Shown here in pieces: positions 1-10,897 of a DNA stretch of 64,000 nt. The notes below the pieces were generated by a model that was not told where the DNA came from, searched no databases, and was given only the letters and a program-made list of their open reading frames with translations. Position 1 is the first letter of the stretch, and every line of letters begins with the position of its first letter. Origin of the DNA: Ectobius pallidus. Taxonomy: Eukaryota > Arthropoda > Insecta > Blattodea > Ectobiidae. The position numbers were made by a program, and so were the translations under genes. The stretch lies in the NCBI GenBank assembly GCA_964059195.1, contig CAXKWD010000003.1, positions 22,240,606 through 22,304,605 on the forward strand, in the 5' to 3' direction.

Positions 1-87
1 AGGCTGAGTCGACCCCAGCCTCCAGAAGGATTAGGCCACTTGAAAAATTCCAACGACCTCATCGGGGATCGAACCCGCGACCTTGTC
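1..87 (-). mobile_element. SINE-A fragment (tRNA-derived), cut by window edge
   Basis: The sequence matches the middle of the SINE-A copies at 9869-10141 and 19456-19714, including the stretch GGATCGAACCCGCGACC, which is a reverse-complement Pol III box B. Similarity stops just beyond box B, so the tRNA head is missing. The tail lies outside the window. Confidence 0.75.
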
Positions 88-555
88 TATTGAAGATATA
101 CTTAAACAAGACTTATACTTTATTTTCATATCTGCGGTGACTCAAATAATCCTGTACAAAAATAATGCACACAACTGACCGACGAAGACTTATTGCTTAG
201 ATTGGTCTATACAGGTCTACAAATCCAAATTTGTTGACTTATCTGGCCATCACAAGTAACGCAGCTGATGATAATGAAGATGAATGATTTTCATCTTGAG
301 AATTTATTTTTATTCTGTAATATTGTGAATAGCATCCATTTGAAAGATTCCATTTGCTTTTTTTTTTTTTATATACTAAGTCGCTAATTCTCCATCAGTT
401 AGAACAAGGAAGTAATTCCATAGCTGCTCATTTTTCAATTGTATGAGCCAAAATAAAGTGCTCATTAATTGTTTAAACACTGCGAACGTCATTCTGAATG
501 TTCTATGAACAATTTGGTTTTCAATCAGTAGTACAGATATTATACATGGGCTGAG
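88..555. other. Unassigned AT-rich stretch
   Basis: I see no coding potential, inverted repeat or match to another part of the window here. There is a short T-run near 360-370. Confidence 0.5.
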
Positions 556-775
556 GTAGGGAGGTCTGGAACGGGGTGCACTCAGTATCGTGATTCAAAC
601 TGAGGAGCTACTTGATAGAAAAATAGCGGCTTCTGTCACGTACCGGTACCATCATTAATGGCCGTGGGTGTCCGCATGCTGACCACATGCCCCCAATCCT
701 GCCATCTGCCTATGTTAGATGATGCAGTGGTCGGATGGTAGGCCTAGTCCCTTCAAGGTCCCTTAGTTTAGTTTC
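556..775 (+). mobile_element. SINE-B, 5'-truncated copy
   Basis: This stretch aligns with 6845-7085. Shared landmarks are GAGGTAGGGAGGTCTGG, GAGGAGCTACTTGATAGA, ACGGCCGTGGGTGT or a close variant, and GTGGTAGGCCTAGTCC or a close variant. Unlike the second copy it has no tRNA-like head, so it is 5'-truncated. The family assignment comes from that copy. Confidence 0.7.
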
Positions 776-788
776 AGTGCACATATTA

Positions 789-1296
789 TACAGGGTGTTA
801 ATGAACAACACCGAAATATTTTCCCTTTGTATAGAGGTTACATAGACAAGCACATTTTATTAGAAGATTGTTGCTCTATGGATTTAATTTGTCCTGTTAT
901 AACATCTCCAGGGCATGTCCGCCAATGACTTCTAACATTTGAAAAAAAAATGAAAATCAAAGGAACTTCATTGTTAACACTGGAGTTAGAATAAAATAAC
1001 TAATCCAGTGGCGGACAGTCAGGTGATTAGTCTGTAAATTTTTCAGATTATGGAAACACTCAATTTTGATATAGCTGTGGATTAATGATTAAAAATCAGG
1101 TTTTTGTCGATCACTAAAAATGCATGAAGTCACTTTAAGGAAAATTGACTTATGAACACCAAATTGTAATGGTTTTAATGCCCTGTAGCATGTACATTTT
1201 ACGTCTTAGAGCAAAAATCTTCTAACAAAAGTTGCTTGTCTATGTCCCCTCTATAGACAGGTAAAATATTTCGCTGTTATTTATTAACACGCTGTA
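789..1296. mobile_element. Mariner-like MITE with long TIRs, copy 1
   Basis: The two ends are inverted copies of each other over roughly 90-100 bp. The left begins TACAGGGTGTTAATGAACAA and the right end mirrors it with a few mismatches. TATA flanks both ends, which fits a TA target duplication. A second copy lies at 59733-60260. There is no transposase ORF, so it is non-autonomous. The Tc1/mariner class is inferred from the TA flank and the CAGGGTG terminus. Confidence 0.75.
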
Positions 1297-2118
1297 TAGG
1301 TTTGTTTAATTTTCCTAAAATAAAAAAAATATTTTAAAAAATATAAAAAAATTATTTCCTTTTTTTCAACTGACGATTTATTGTAGTAGTTGTATCAATA
1401 GGAGTTGTGGTTAACGCAATTATTATTGCACGATTTTTGTTGAGCGCTACAATAAACATTAATCGCTTCGTTGTAGGAAATTGCATGGAAGTTCAATGTT
1501 ACGATTGCACAATAAGATTAGGAGAATTCTCATTTTCTTGTTGTATTACACTGTAATTCAGAAGCGTAGTGCAATAACCTAAGCTTAATTAAGATTAGGT
1601 ATCACACTTTAAGGTTATAACCGTAAAGTTTTATTATAAAATGAGCTGCATTACTCTTCTAACACCCACAGGTCAACATTCCGCTAAGTAGAAGAACTTA
1701 TAAGCTGCTGATTTGCATGTTTCTTGGAACAGAGGCGTGTACTATAAAGGAAATATCAGCTGGCTGATCAATTTGGTCATACCTTGCATTCCATCAGGTT
1801 CGCTCTAAGCTATGGTTTCCAGTTCCTTTAGCTTACCAAATTATTTTCCTCTGTGAACAGTATCACACAGGTTTTTCCAATCTTGTCGTATTCCCCGGGC
1901 TTCATAAATAGAAGTAAAACGATGACTGTTTAGTCAGTGATTAATCCATTATAAGAATAAGTTGAATTTAAACCAATCACAAGTAACTATCGTCGTAATT
2001 TTATCACACCTACATGCACTTATTTAAAATTGTTATCTGCGTAGGTATGGTATTTATTTTAGCTTAAAAATAGGCTTAAATATTTTTAAATAATTTGTTG
2101 CACTCCTTAGCTAGTAAG
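1297..2118. other. Unassigned AT-rich stretch
   Basis: No reading frame of note and no internal repeat match was found. It includes A/T-rich runs at about 1320-1370. Confidence 0.45.
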
Positions 2119-2575
2119 TGTTTTTTACGACAGTTGTTTACATGGCTCGTAACTTGACATTACCACACGCAATCTTGTTGCTAGGGGCGACGGGCGGAAA
2201 GTGAATTGTTGCTAGGGGCGACGGGCGGAAAGTTACTTTACCGCCCGCAAATGCTTATTTGCGAGCAGAAATGACCAAGGCCTCCCCGCTTTATAAATAT
2301 TCGGTTGCCATAAACAATATCAAATGCGAATCCCTTTCTGAAATAAGCACCATTCTTCAAGTCTGTATTTACATAATATTTTCAGGTAATATCACAATTA
2401 ATATAATTAAATTGATATAAGTAACCGTCGTGCAAAAAATAGCATGCAACACACGGACCGTAAAGGCATTTACGGGTCTCGAAAACTTAAAAACCCTCGG
2501 CTGCGCCTCGGGTTTTCAATCTGTTTCCTCGACCCGTAAACGTGCCTTTCCGCCCTTGTGTCGCAATATACTATT
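2119..2575 (+). repeat. Hairpin-tailed repeat family H, copy 1
   Basis: Aligned along its length with 32741-33241 (same orientation) and 49690-50145 (reverse). The right third (2441-2570) is a long imperfect hairpin, with TTTACGGGTC pairing with GACCCGTAAA and AAAGGCA pairing with TGCCTTT. This copy carries a local tandem duplication of about 31 bp near 2175-2235, around TTGCTAGGGGCGACGGGCGG. No coding potential is seen. The class is unknown. Confidence 0.7.
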
Positions 2576-2686
2576 TATAAACCTCTTTAATACAGAACGA
2601 GCTATTTTTTATAAAATTGTTTTAAAACTTAATTATCTGCAGGAATTTACAAAAGTTTCGGAATAGCCCCATGAGCTGCAGCTAAA

Positions 2687-2900
2687 AACGTTGGCCTGGG
2701 TGGCGAAGTTGGTTTTGCGCTGGCTTTTTGTGACCAAGGTTGCGGGTTCGATTCCGGCCCACGTCGATGGCAATTATGTGTGCGTAAACATGACAGGCTC
2801 GTGTCTATAGATTTACGGGCATGAAAAGAACTCCTGCGGGACAAAATTCCGGCACACGGCGACAGTCACAGCCCCAAGTTCCAGTACATCCCCGTCTTTA
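2687..2900 (+). mobile_element. SINE-C (tRNA-derived)
   Basis: A Pol III box A-like TGGCGAAGTTGG lies at 2701-2712 and a perfect box B GGTTCGATTCC at 2745-2755. A non-tRNA body follows. The spacing is right for an internal Pol III promoter. A diverged head of the same family lies at 8305-8385 on the minus strand. The 3' limit is approximate. Confidence 0.75.
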
Positions 2901-3690
2901 AATAACCATATACCAACCAATCCAACTCAGTTATTTTAACAGATATTAAATTTTATACTTGTGTTTGCAGTATGGAATTGTATGCTCGTAAGTTTTTATT
3001 CTGTATTTTGTTTTTATTTTGGTTTTGATTATTAATTTTTATGAGCAAGATAAAAATACGTGTCATAACAATAGCATAATAATATGTAAAGACATATTCT
3101 ATAGACAATATATGTGAAGATGACAATATTTTGTTTACACTTATTAAAATACAATCGTATATTATTTTCTGCTGCTTCACTCGGTTTATTTTCAGTAAGC
3201 TACATGCTTCATTCCGACTGCTTCCAGACTTGCCACATAAATTAAGAAAAGGTGATACATTAATATTATAGATGCGTATGTATCCATAACCGATCCTTAA
3301 CTTGTAGTATTTCTGAAAATCTCTTTCGGTTAAAGAATTGTTGATTTCTCCTTTGCTACAGAAGTTGTTCACGCCAAATAGAGGGCGTAGCAATGACTTA
3401 GGGCCTAATTACATAAATTCGTAACTTAAAATAATTTTAAGTCAAAAGCAAGTGGCCTCATTGAATTGAGTAACCAGAAAACAATGTAAGAAGGCGTTTG
3501 AGGGACAATGGTTCATCAGCGACTGCGTAAGACAGAGTTTCTTGTTTGTGATTCTTCCATTATGATGGTGTGGCTCAACGTCACAAAAAAAAAAAATGCT
3601 GGGTGTTACAGCAGAGATTTTCAACTGACAGCTCGCGAGGTCTTTTCATGTACGCGAAGTATGTTCAAAGTATAATATAGTAACTTATTA
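2901..3690. other. Unassigned stretch with a low-complexity ORF
   Basis: A 146-codon open frame on the minus strand (2953-3393) is rich in Ile, Asn, Lys and Tyr and matches no family I know. It looks like chance openness in AT-rich DNA. Nothing else is visible. Confidence 0.4.
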
Positions 3691-4260
3691 AATGAGGAAT
3701 GGAGCATAAGTCATGGAACTATTTTTTCCCTTAAAGATGATGGTACTGTACACTGAGGTGTTTTATGTCACGGCAGAGTGTGGCATCTCTAGAATATGCA
3801 CATAATTCAGTAGTATTGTGATGTACGGTTATACGAACAGAGGCGATGGTAATTTAGTTGTGAGTCAGCCGCCGTGCAGTTGAATGTGGCAAGATGTCAA
3901 GAGTTCTTATATCAAAATAGACACTTTCCGGGGAAGAATTGGCAGAGAATACCACAAGGACCTGATGGATGCTGTGGGGAATAATGCCCGTCCGTACCGA
4001 AGTTTAAGGGATTGTAAGTGGGTATGTGTGTTTTCATGCTTCGAACTACTGCAATACATTAGAGTGGTATGATACAGTCGCGTTGCGTTTGGATGTTTAT
4101 GGGCGTCTGTTTCCCTCACTACCCTACATCTAGTTGTCATAATCTACTTTATAGATACATTCCCTACCCTACCCTTTCATTTACATGTTTAAAATTTTTT
4201 TTAATAGTTCCATATTTTCAATAGAAAAAAGTTCCCCTGGCTTATGCACCATCCCTCTCG
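3691..4260 (+). mobile_element. Mariner-like element, internally deleted
   Basis: The ends are imperfect inverted repeats: AATGAGGAATGGAGCATAAG at the left, and the right end reads CGAGAGGGATGGTGCATAAG in reverse complement. TA lies directly outside each end (3689-3690 and 4261-4262), as expected for Tc1/mariner. At 570 bp it is far shorter than an autonomous mariner (about 1.3 kb). It encloses the transposase N-terminal fragment at 3884-4018. Confidence 0.65.
3884..4018 (+). pseudogene. Mariner-like transposase N-terminal HTH fragment
   Basis: The frame contains WQDVKSSYIKIDTFRGR followed by GREYHKDLMDAVGNNA and RPYRSLRDCKWV. From memory this resembles the N-terminal helix-turn-helix that mariner-family transposases use to bind their TIRs. 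The similarity fades after about 45 residues. There is no DD34D catalytic domain, so the gene is a remnant. The location between TA-flanked inverted repeats supports the call. No search was possible. Confidence 0.5.
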
Positions 4261-4262
4261 TA

Positions 4263-5394
4263 TATTGTATCTTGAAACAGAACTAAATTTTAGATAAATC
4301 AATTTAAAATATATTACATTTAAAACATCTTATTTTAGTTTGTAATTCCATTTTTTCATTGCCTAATTTTTAAAAATTCAGGTCTAGTTACAGTACACTT
4401 CTCAAAAGTGTTATGTGAAATACTGGTAGGCTACGTGATTTATGCAAAATAAGAAATTACTTCATGACCTTTAAAAATCCCCTAAAAGGATAGAATTTGT
4501 TTTAAATTTTACTTTATACAATACATGATACATATACTGTAGGCCTATTCAGTACATTTACTCTCGAACAATCATGTAGCCTTGCTTTGGGCAGCAACTT
4601 TTCTATTTCATATTCCATCTGTCTCTAAATAATATCACGTCAAGAAAAATAAGTGACCAAGGAAAATTCAGTTTAATAACATACATGTTTACAAAACCAC
4701 GTTCTTATGAATTTGACTTTTCACGGTTCCTTCACACGATGTAATTTAATTTCCTTCGTGGTCTGTATCTCAAGCTTAGAATTCCACGTATTTCCAGTTA
4801 ATGTGCGTCTCGCATTAGTCACACACTTACACTTTAAGCTATTTTGTTAGAAAACGTGTTTCTTTATTGTTTAGAATTTTTCAGAGCCAAGGACTTGAAG
4901 AACATCTTCGGAGGTCCATAAGCAACATTTCAGTTGTGTGTTGTCAGACGGTATTAAATCTTGTAGTAATTCTCGACTTTATATTTCGCTGTCGCCAACT
5001 TGTTCCAGCTGACCTGTATGCTGTGACCTCACGGCGAAGCTCTTCTTAGATTACCTTTGACCACGCCCCACATTCCCTAGGGCCCGACATACCTCGCTGC
5101 TGTAGCCGCTAACATTTTCCTCCATTCTAAGCATCTCTGCTGTACATTATTGCATTCTCTCCACTTGTGCAATCATTTAAACCGCCTTATTAAACTTCTA
5201 ACAAGTAACTTTTAAGTTTATCCTAGACGGAAGAGGATTTACCACTAGGCCATCCTAGGGCCGTCCGAATCCTAGAGGCTACACACAAAACTTACACACA
5301 AAAGGAGGGATTTATAAAGCTCCTTTAATATTGAACGAATAATGAAATAAATTAGCTTAATATTGATATCGATGATGATAGTAATAATGATGAT
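4263..5394. other. Unassigned AT-rich stretch
   Basis: No convincing gene or repeat match. Short open frames (for example 4867-5049 on the plus strand) have no recognisable domain. Confidence 0.45.
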
Positions 5395-5737
5395 AATAAT
5401 AATAATTAGGATTAGGATTAGTCCCCTGAAGGGGGGGAGGTGGGTTGGGAACGACCCTAAACACTTTCTGCCATTCGGCCCATTGCGCCAACCTCCAGTA
5501 ATGAAATGATGTACATGCCCAATGACCCCACGTCAACAGACCCCACTGCGAACCCCCACGGAACTCCCCTACATCCAACAGATACCTATATCATGCCACG
5601 CGTGCCACTGCCTCGGTACCTCATGGGATTTAGAGCCCACCAGGTTGGCGGCACACCAGCCAGCAACTTCATGACCACAAGCCACGGGGAGGACGGGAGA
5701 GGCCCACAGTAGGTGCTGAAGCGAGGACATAGGCCTA
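5395..5737 (-). mobile_element. SINE-D, 5'-truncated copy
   Basis: In reverse complement this stretch aligns with 52905-53222, the body of the complete SINE-D. Shared landmarks on the plus strand include CCCCCACGGAACTCCCCTAC, and AGGCCC next to a GGGAGGACGGGAG-like stretch. The tRNA head is missing. The 3' tail (left side) is a TAATCC/AAT-type simple repeat. It is GC-rich against an AT-rich background. Confidence 0.8.
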
Positions 5738-5760
5738 CATATCTGCATGCATTTTTTAAG

Positions 5761-6360
5761 TAAAACCGTAAAACTTCTTTAGTGGCGGTAGAGGGTAAAT
5801 CGGGAAAATCAATCACACTAAAACCGTCACGAAATCAGTCACACTCAAAACCGAACGAAATTACTTACTTGTTTCGGCGCGGACTGCACAGAAAACAATC
5901 AACTCAATGATTAGGAGTAATCAAAGGACATTTTTCAGACCTTCCTTCCTCAATGGCAATAGATAATTCCTAAGCAATCTAAAGGTATATTATCTATTTT
6001 ATGGAACCCGGAGGTTCATTACCGCGCAAATCCAAAATTAAAAAATACAAATTTCCAAAATTTAAAAAAACAAAATTAAAAATTATAACATCCAAAAATC
6101 CAAAATTTAATAAATAATAAAATAAAAAAATTAAAAATAAAAAATAAAAAATTTAAAAAATAAAAAAATAAACAATTCAAAGATCGAAAATTTAAAAAAT
6201 CCAAAATTCAAAATTCAAAGATCCAAAATTAAAAAGTCCTAAATCCAAAATTTAAAAAGTCAAAAAACACAATATTAAAAAGTCCAATAATGCAAAATTG
6301 AAAAAATCCAATAATCAAAAATTGAAAAAATAAAAAAATAAAATAAAGTTTTACTTCTGT
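5761..6360. mobile_element. AT-core element, copy 1
   Basis: Both flanks match the copy at 43738-44345. The left side has TAAAACTTCTTTAG then GGCGGTAGAGGGTAAATC, a shared CAATCAACTCAATGATTAGG, and at the right AAAGTTTTACTTCTGTCGC then GGCGTTCCACG. The core is an irregular array built on AAATCCAAAATTTAAAA. The ends are short inverted repeats (TAAAACTT and AAGTTTTA). A LINE fragment interrupts it at 5938-6025. No transposase is seen. The class is unknown. Confidence 0.65.
5938..6025 (-). mobile_element. 3' end fragment of (TAAG)n-tailed LINE
   Basis: The sequence CAATGGCAATAGATAATTCC followed by ATTATCTATTTTATGGAACC and GGTTCATTACCGCGC matches the 3' UTR of the LINE copies at 31316-31752, 36555-36890, 41085-41545 and 42950-43138. 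It is absent from the other AT-core copy, so it inserted here. Confidence 0.7.
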
Positions 6361-6805
6361 CGCTTGGCGTTCCACGCACTCTTTTTTTTTTTTTTTTTTT
6401 TTTGTCTTCTAATAGATCGTTAACTTTCGAGCTGTTCATAAAATTGAATGGATAAGGTTTCAATTGATATTTAAGTAGGGACTGCATAATAATTGAATGC
6501 AGCAGTGGAGCTCGGCAAGCATTTGTTACGCCTTGGGCGTTAAGACCGAGTGGTACAAGTGACATATTATATGTTTGTGACGTGACATGCTAGCCTAGTT
6601 GCGCTTCTACCACGCATCTCACATCTATACTCGTCAACGAGTTTCTTGCTCTTCTTTAAGTATATCCCTGCTTGCTCATCACACCAGTTGGTATGTCCAT
6701 AATGTCTTCTGACACAGTAAAGATGCTTGTTTCAGAGCAAATGAAACAAATTATCAGCCGATGGTAAATCTAACGATAAGAAACAAATATATATTTATAC
6801 AGATC
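6361..6805. other. Unassigned stretch
   Basis: A long T-run (about 6383-6403) is followed by sequence with no recognised gene or repeat. Confidence 0.4.
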
Positions 6806-7085
6806 CGTACGCCCGGGTTCGATTCCCGGTACCTCCTCCTATTTTTCTGAGGTAGGGAGGTCTGGTAGGGAGGTCTGGTAGGGGTGCACTCAGCCTCGTG
6901 ATTCAAATTGAGGAGCTACTTGATAGAGAAGTAGCTGCTCTGGTCTTGGAAACCACCATTAACGGCCGTGGGTGTCGGCATGTTGACCATATGCCCCAAT
7001 CCTGCCATCTGTCTGTAGTAGATGACGGAGCGGTCGGGTGGTAGGCCTAGTCCTTTCAGGGACGTGGTGCTAAGGAGTTTAGTTT
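6806..7085 (+). mobile_element. SINE-B with tRNA-like head
   Basis: Box B-like GGGTTCGATTCCCGG lies at the 5' side (about 6819-6833). It is followed by the body shared with 556-775. Box A is not evident, so the head is partial or decayed. A short tandem duplication of GGTAGGGAGGTCTG is visible at 6851-6879. The 3' end is near GGAGTTTAGTTTATGG. Confidence 0.7.
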
Positions 7086-8304
7086 ATGGTAAGTAAGGTA
7101 CTGGCAAGATCTGTTAACAATTTTCAACAAACGGTTTTGACTTCAATTAATTTATTGTGCATCCATTTAAGATATTTCTAATTCTATTTTTCACTCTTTT
7201 TATACACTAGCGGGTACCCGTGACTTCTCTTGTGTTTATTAATTAAATCGTTCGTGTTTTAAATCATTTATTTAACAGCAAATTAATTAAAACACTGTAT
7301 TTATTTCTCAACACTTACACCTTAAAATAAAATGTCAAAATACAGATAGTTCAAAGACATATGTTTCTACTTCTACATTTGAAATGCAGTCTCATCTTTA
7401 GCGAGCTTGTCACTTTCCACTACACAACTACTTTAATTTTAAATAAAAATGAGCCAATTAATTTTATTCGATTAAGGATGAGCTGTGGGTAGGAAGGCTA
7501 TGGTATAGGTCATGGAGTTGTTATATTTCTTCCCGTTCTTGTCAGTTCGAGGCCGTCTTCTTTTGCCTATTAGTCCCGATCTCTGCAGGAGTTCTCAGCA
7601 TCTCGTCACGGCTATGTGCGAATTCTAAGGCACGTCAAACTATTTAGGAGGTGTAAAATATTTGCTAATCTATATTCTTTGTTTAAAATATAAATCATTT
7701 CACAGCAATATAAATTTTCATATTTATCACACCCTTTGCAATTGATTTGCTACAGTTTTCATAAATATGTTAATATAGCCGGTATAAACTGCGAAGAAAG
7801 AATTACAATAATATTTTTCTATACAAGAGTGATGATTGCGTCATTGGAGAATTGAAATTGAAATATAATAAAATGCAGAGTCAACCAATTTAAGATAAAA
7901 ATTTTAAAAACTATTTAATATTAATAATTAAACCTTATAATTCTTTGTCTTTTATTTGCTTCATTTTAACTACTACCAGCTATTTCTATTTCTGAATATA
8001 GGCCTAAACATACTTGTAAAATGGATTTCTCTTTTTGTAATTTTGAAGTGCATACTTCAATTTCTTTTGTAAAATTTGTTTAACTGTTTTTAGTTTATAT
8101 AAACTTTGCTCTTCTGGGGGCTTTCAAAGAAAGATCGCATGTAAGGTTTTGTAATGTTACAGTAATTTTGTTTCATAATTTAATTTGAATAAATAAATTA
8201 AAATTAAAATGCACAATATCTGTTGGGAATAGCTTTAGATATAGGAAATATTTTGCGGAAGGGCTTCAAAATTATTAGCGACGCTGCAACATGAATACCG
8301 TTTT
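7086..8304. other. Unassigned stretch
   Basis: Mostly AT-rich with no coding signal. ACTAGCGGGTACCCGTG at about 7206 resembles the 5' ends of the ACTAGC-type repeats at 12363 and 61704, but I could not trace a full copy. Confidence 0.4.
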
Positions 8305-8385
8305 TCTAAACCGGAATCGAACTCGTCAACTTGGTTGCAGAAAGCAGCGTCAGGTAACTGTACCACCCCAGCCGACGCATATTCA
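8305..8385 (-). mobile_element. SINE-C head fragment
   Basis: On the minus strand a head-like GGGGTGGTACAGTTACCTGA is followed by box B GAGTTCGATTCCGG. This is the same order and spacing as the SINE-C at 2687. Similarity ends soon after box B, so only the tRNA-like part survives. Confidence 0.5.
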
Positions 8386-9214
8386 CTTAATATGGGTACT
8401 TAAATATACTACAGCCTTTCGCTCCTTAAGTGATTTTATGAATTTTATAAATCCATTGTATTCATTGTTCATAGTTGAGCAATAAATGTACGTAGGTGCG
8501 TTTAAAATAGACAAAAGACACACCTATGCCATACTGGGATGAAATTTCACAATAAGCACACCACGTGCAATTATGTCTTCAAGGTCTTAGTCTATAGCAT
8601 TAATGTCTTGAAAACTGTAAAATCAATCAGGGGCACTCCAAATAAAATAAATAATCTTACTGTACTTTCACTTGCCATACAGCAAAAGTAAAAAAGGTCA
8701 GTACAGTTAACTTTCCGATTTATAATTTGAAAGGCTAAAAAAAAAAAAAATACCGCAATAGCTCACTCCTACAATAACTTTGATTTTACAATATTCAATA
8801 TTGAAATTAAATTATTTTACAGACGTACATAGCATTGGCACCATATTCTCTTTGGGAATGAAAACTTTGTGTAGAGATTCAGCTTCAAGACATGTATTTG
8901 CATGCATTAACAGATATTGTAAATTTCAATTAAAAAAAACTTGTACTGTACAACATACAGATATAGTAGAATGCCGAAAGCCTGTCTATATGGGAAAAGG
9001 CCCCAAAGACAACCCAATAAAGGGATTGAATGAAGATTATAATTTGAGATCGTAAAAGGCAACTTGGACTAATGTACTAATGGATTATTATTAGGGTTGC
9101 CAAATCCCTGGGGGCCGCCCGGAGTGCCCGGTTTTATGAACCCTTCTGCGGCCAACTGGAAACTCTGCCCGGGGAAGTTTTTTTTTTTAAATTTAAATTA
9201 ATTTAGTAATAAGT
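8386..9214. other. Unassigned stretch
   Basis: A 91-codon open frame (8780-9055, plus) has no recognisable motif. There is an A-run near 8737-8750. Nothing else can be supported. Confidence 0.4.
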
Positions 9215-9815
9215 GTGTTTGATATTCACCAATAACGCTTAGCAATTCCTCGGATATAGACCAATCAAGATATCGTTTATGGTATAATATTCTTCCTCCG
9301 ATCGCAAGAATTCAGTTTTATCTGATAAAACGCCAGCTCGTTAGTGAAGACGTAAGGCATCAATGTGCAGCGATTAATACGTCACATGCTGTCATTGACC
9401 AGAATGAAAACACATTAATTTATATAATATAATGTATTTGGAAAATGCAGTAATATAAATTGACTAAAAACACAATTTCAATTCGATGCAAGGAAGTTCC
9501 TGTGCGTTTATTCTGTTCTGCTATGAGCTTACCTGAATTATGTGCACCATGGGTAGCATTGGTAACAACATGGGCACTCGATTCGATTTATGGATGGTTG
9601 ATTCATGGTATGCCGTGATCTCACAGCTATTAGTTTTGTTTTTATTTAACAAAGCACGAAAGTATTTATCATTTGTATAATCCGTTACATCCTTATTCAT
9701 GGAATAGTTTTAATAAATACAACTCCAGTTTATGAGTTTCATCAGATAAATTCAATAAACTCGTAAACTCTCTTGGCATTACAGTCACTGTAACCTTATT
9801 TGTCCTAAATAATAT
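9215..9815 (-). repeat. Repeat family R3, copy 1
   Basis: In reverse complement it matches 40425-41010 and the split copy 45725-45874 plus 48550-49040. Shared landmarks are GTAACGGATTATAC, TACTTTCGTGCTTTGTTA, the AAAACTAACAGCTGCGAG region and CTATATCCGAGGAATT near the far end. About 600 bp, no coding signal, no clear TIR. It is probably a non-autonomous mobile element. Confidence 0.7.
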
Positions 9816-9868
9816 TGAGAATGTATATCTATACAATGTATAGCTACAGATGTAATAAATTATTATTA

Positions 9869-10141
9869 AGGTAAAGTGATCCCTATACAGGCCATGGAGG
9901 CCCAGAGGGTTCCAGGAGGTTGAGGCTCCCAGATTTTGGACATTCGGCACATGAAGGTGGTAAGGTTGTCAGCATTACGCACCGGCCGCCTTTACCCCCA
10001 GGATTGCTCATGGTACTCATTTCTGTTAGAGGCTGAGTCGACCCCAGGGCCATAGTGCCACCAGAAGGATTAGGCCAATTGAAAAATCTCAACGACCTCA
10101 CCGGGAATCGAACCCGCGGCCTTCCGGTTTGTAGCGCAGCG
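9869..10141 (-). mobile_element. SINE-A, 5'-truncated, with 15-bp TSD
   Basis: On the minus strand box B GGTTCGATTCCCGG is followed by a SINE body ending at GGTAAAG. The head starts just before box B, so box A is lost. The perfect 15-bp duplication AATAAATTATTATTA flanks it (9854-9868 and 10142-10156). This proves retroposition with 5' truncation. Confidence 0.92.
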
Positions 10142-10156
10142 AATAAATTATTATTA

Positions 10157-10756
10157 CCTACGAAAATTTACTCTTCTCACTAATTGGAATGACGATAATG
10201 GCTGCCAATCAACTTTAAAAGCATAATTATTCGTACAATTACCACATTGTAGTACAATAATAAACTTTATACTCTCGTGTTTTTTTTTAATCACAATTAC
10301 CTACATAGTTGTGTAGAGGACTGATTTAAACATTTAATTTAGTTAACATCGATAATCATATAAGATAGCCAATAAACAGTGTAGAAATCCTCAATTCCTA
10401 TGGTAAAAGCCTACTTAGTTGTATGATTTACGTATTCTCACGTGGTCCATCGAGAATTAATTATTTGACTTGTTATGAAATTTATTTTTATTTTGTAGCT
10501 AATCCACATCCGCATGTTATTTATTTTTGGTTGCGTTATGTGTATATTGTTTTATCGCTCCACATAACCTCAATAAACACTCACCAGGTGCCGGTTCCTA
10601 ATAAGCCAAAGCAGTTTCGCCCCCAGCCACACGTGCTACCAGAACTGAGCTGATGTCCGCATAGTTCTACATAGCTACTACTTAATCTTCTCCTTCTAGC
10701 ATTCAAATAATAATTTATTTTTCTATTTACAAAGGATGGCAACATTTTATTATTTT
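10157..10756. other. Unassigned stretch
   Basis: No gene or repeat was recognised. A 76-codon frame at 10423-10653 has no domain. Confidence 0.4.
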
Positions 10757-10897
10757 TTTAAAATCATTTTTGGATTAAATCACAGAATAAATTTCGGCCC
10801 AAGATTATACAACTCACTAATAAGAGCTCATCCTGAACTATGTAAACTAAATTTACACAGATTCAAGAAACAAACTTATAAAATTTATTCAACCTAA
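10757..10897 (+). pseudogene. Non-LTR retrotransposon C-terminal fragment
   Basis: The frame FKIIFGLNHRINFGPRLYNS continuing to LHRFKKQTYKIYST and a stop resembles the extreme C-terminus of CR1/Jockey-type reverse transcriptase proteins, where a GPRLYN-type block precedes a short basic helix (family knowledge). It is only about 46 residues, 5'-truncated, and followed by 3'-UTR-like sequence. No catalytic region remains. Confidence 0.5.

Noticed and set aside
2953..3393. 146-codon minus-strand gene
   Set aside because: Composition is that of AT-rich random sequence, with no family motif and no supporting context.
5403..5421. ATTAGGATTAGGATTAG looks like insect telomere repeat (TTAGG)n
   Set aside because: The unit is 6 bp (ATTAGG) and repeats under three times. 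It lies in the 3' tail of a SINE-D copy.
8780..9055. 91-codon plus-strand ORF
   Set aside because: No recognisable motif, no repeat or splice context, and length is within chance for this composition.
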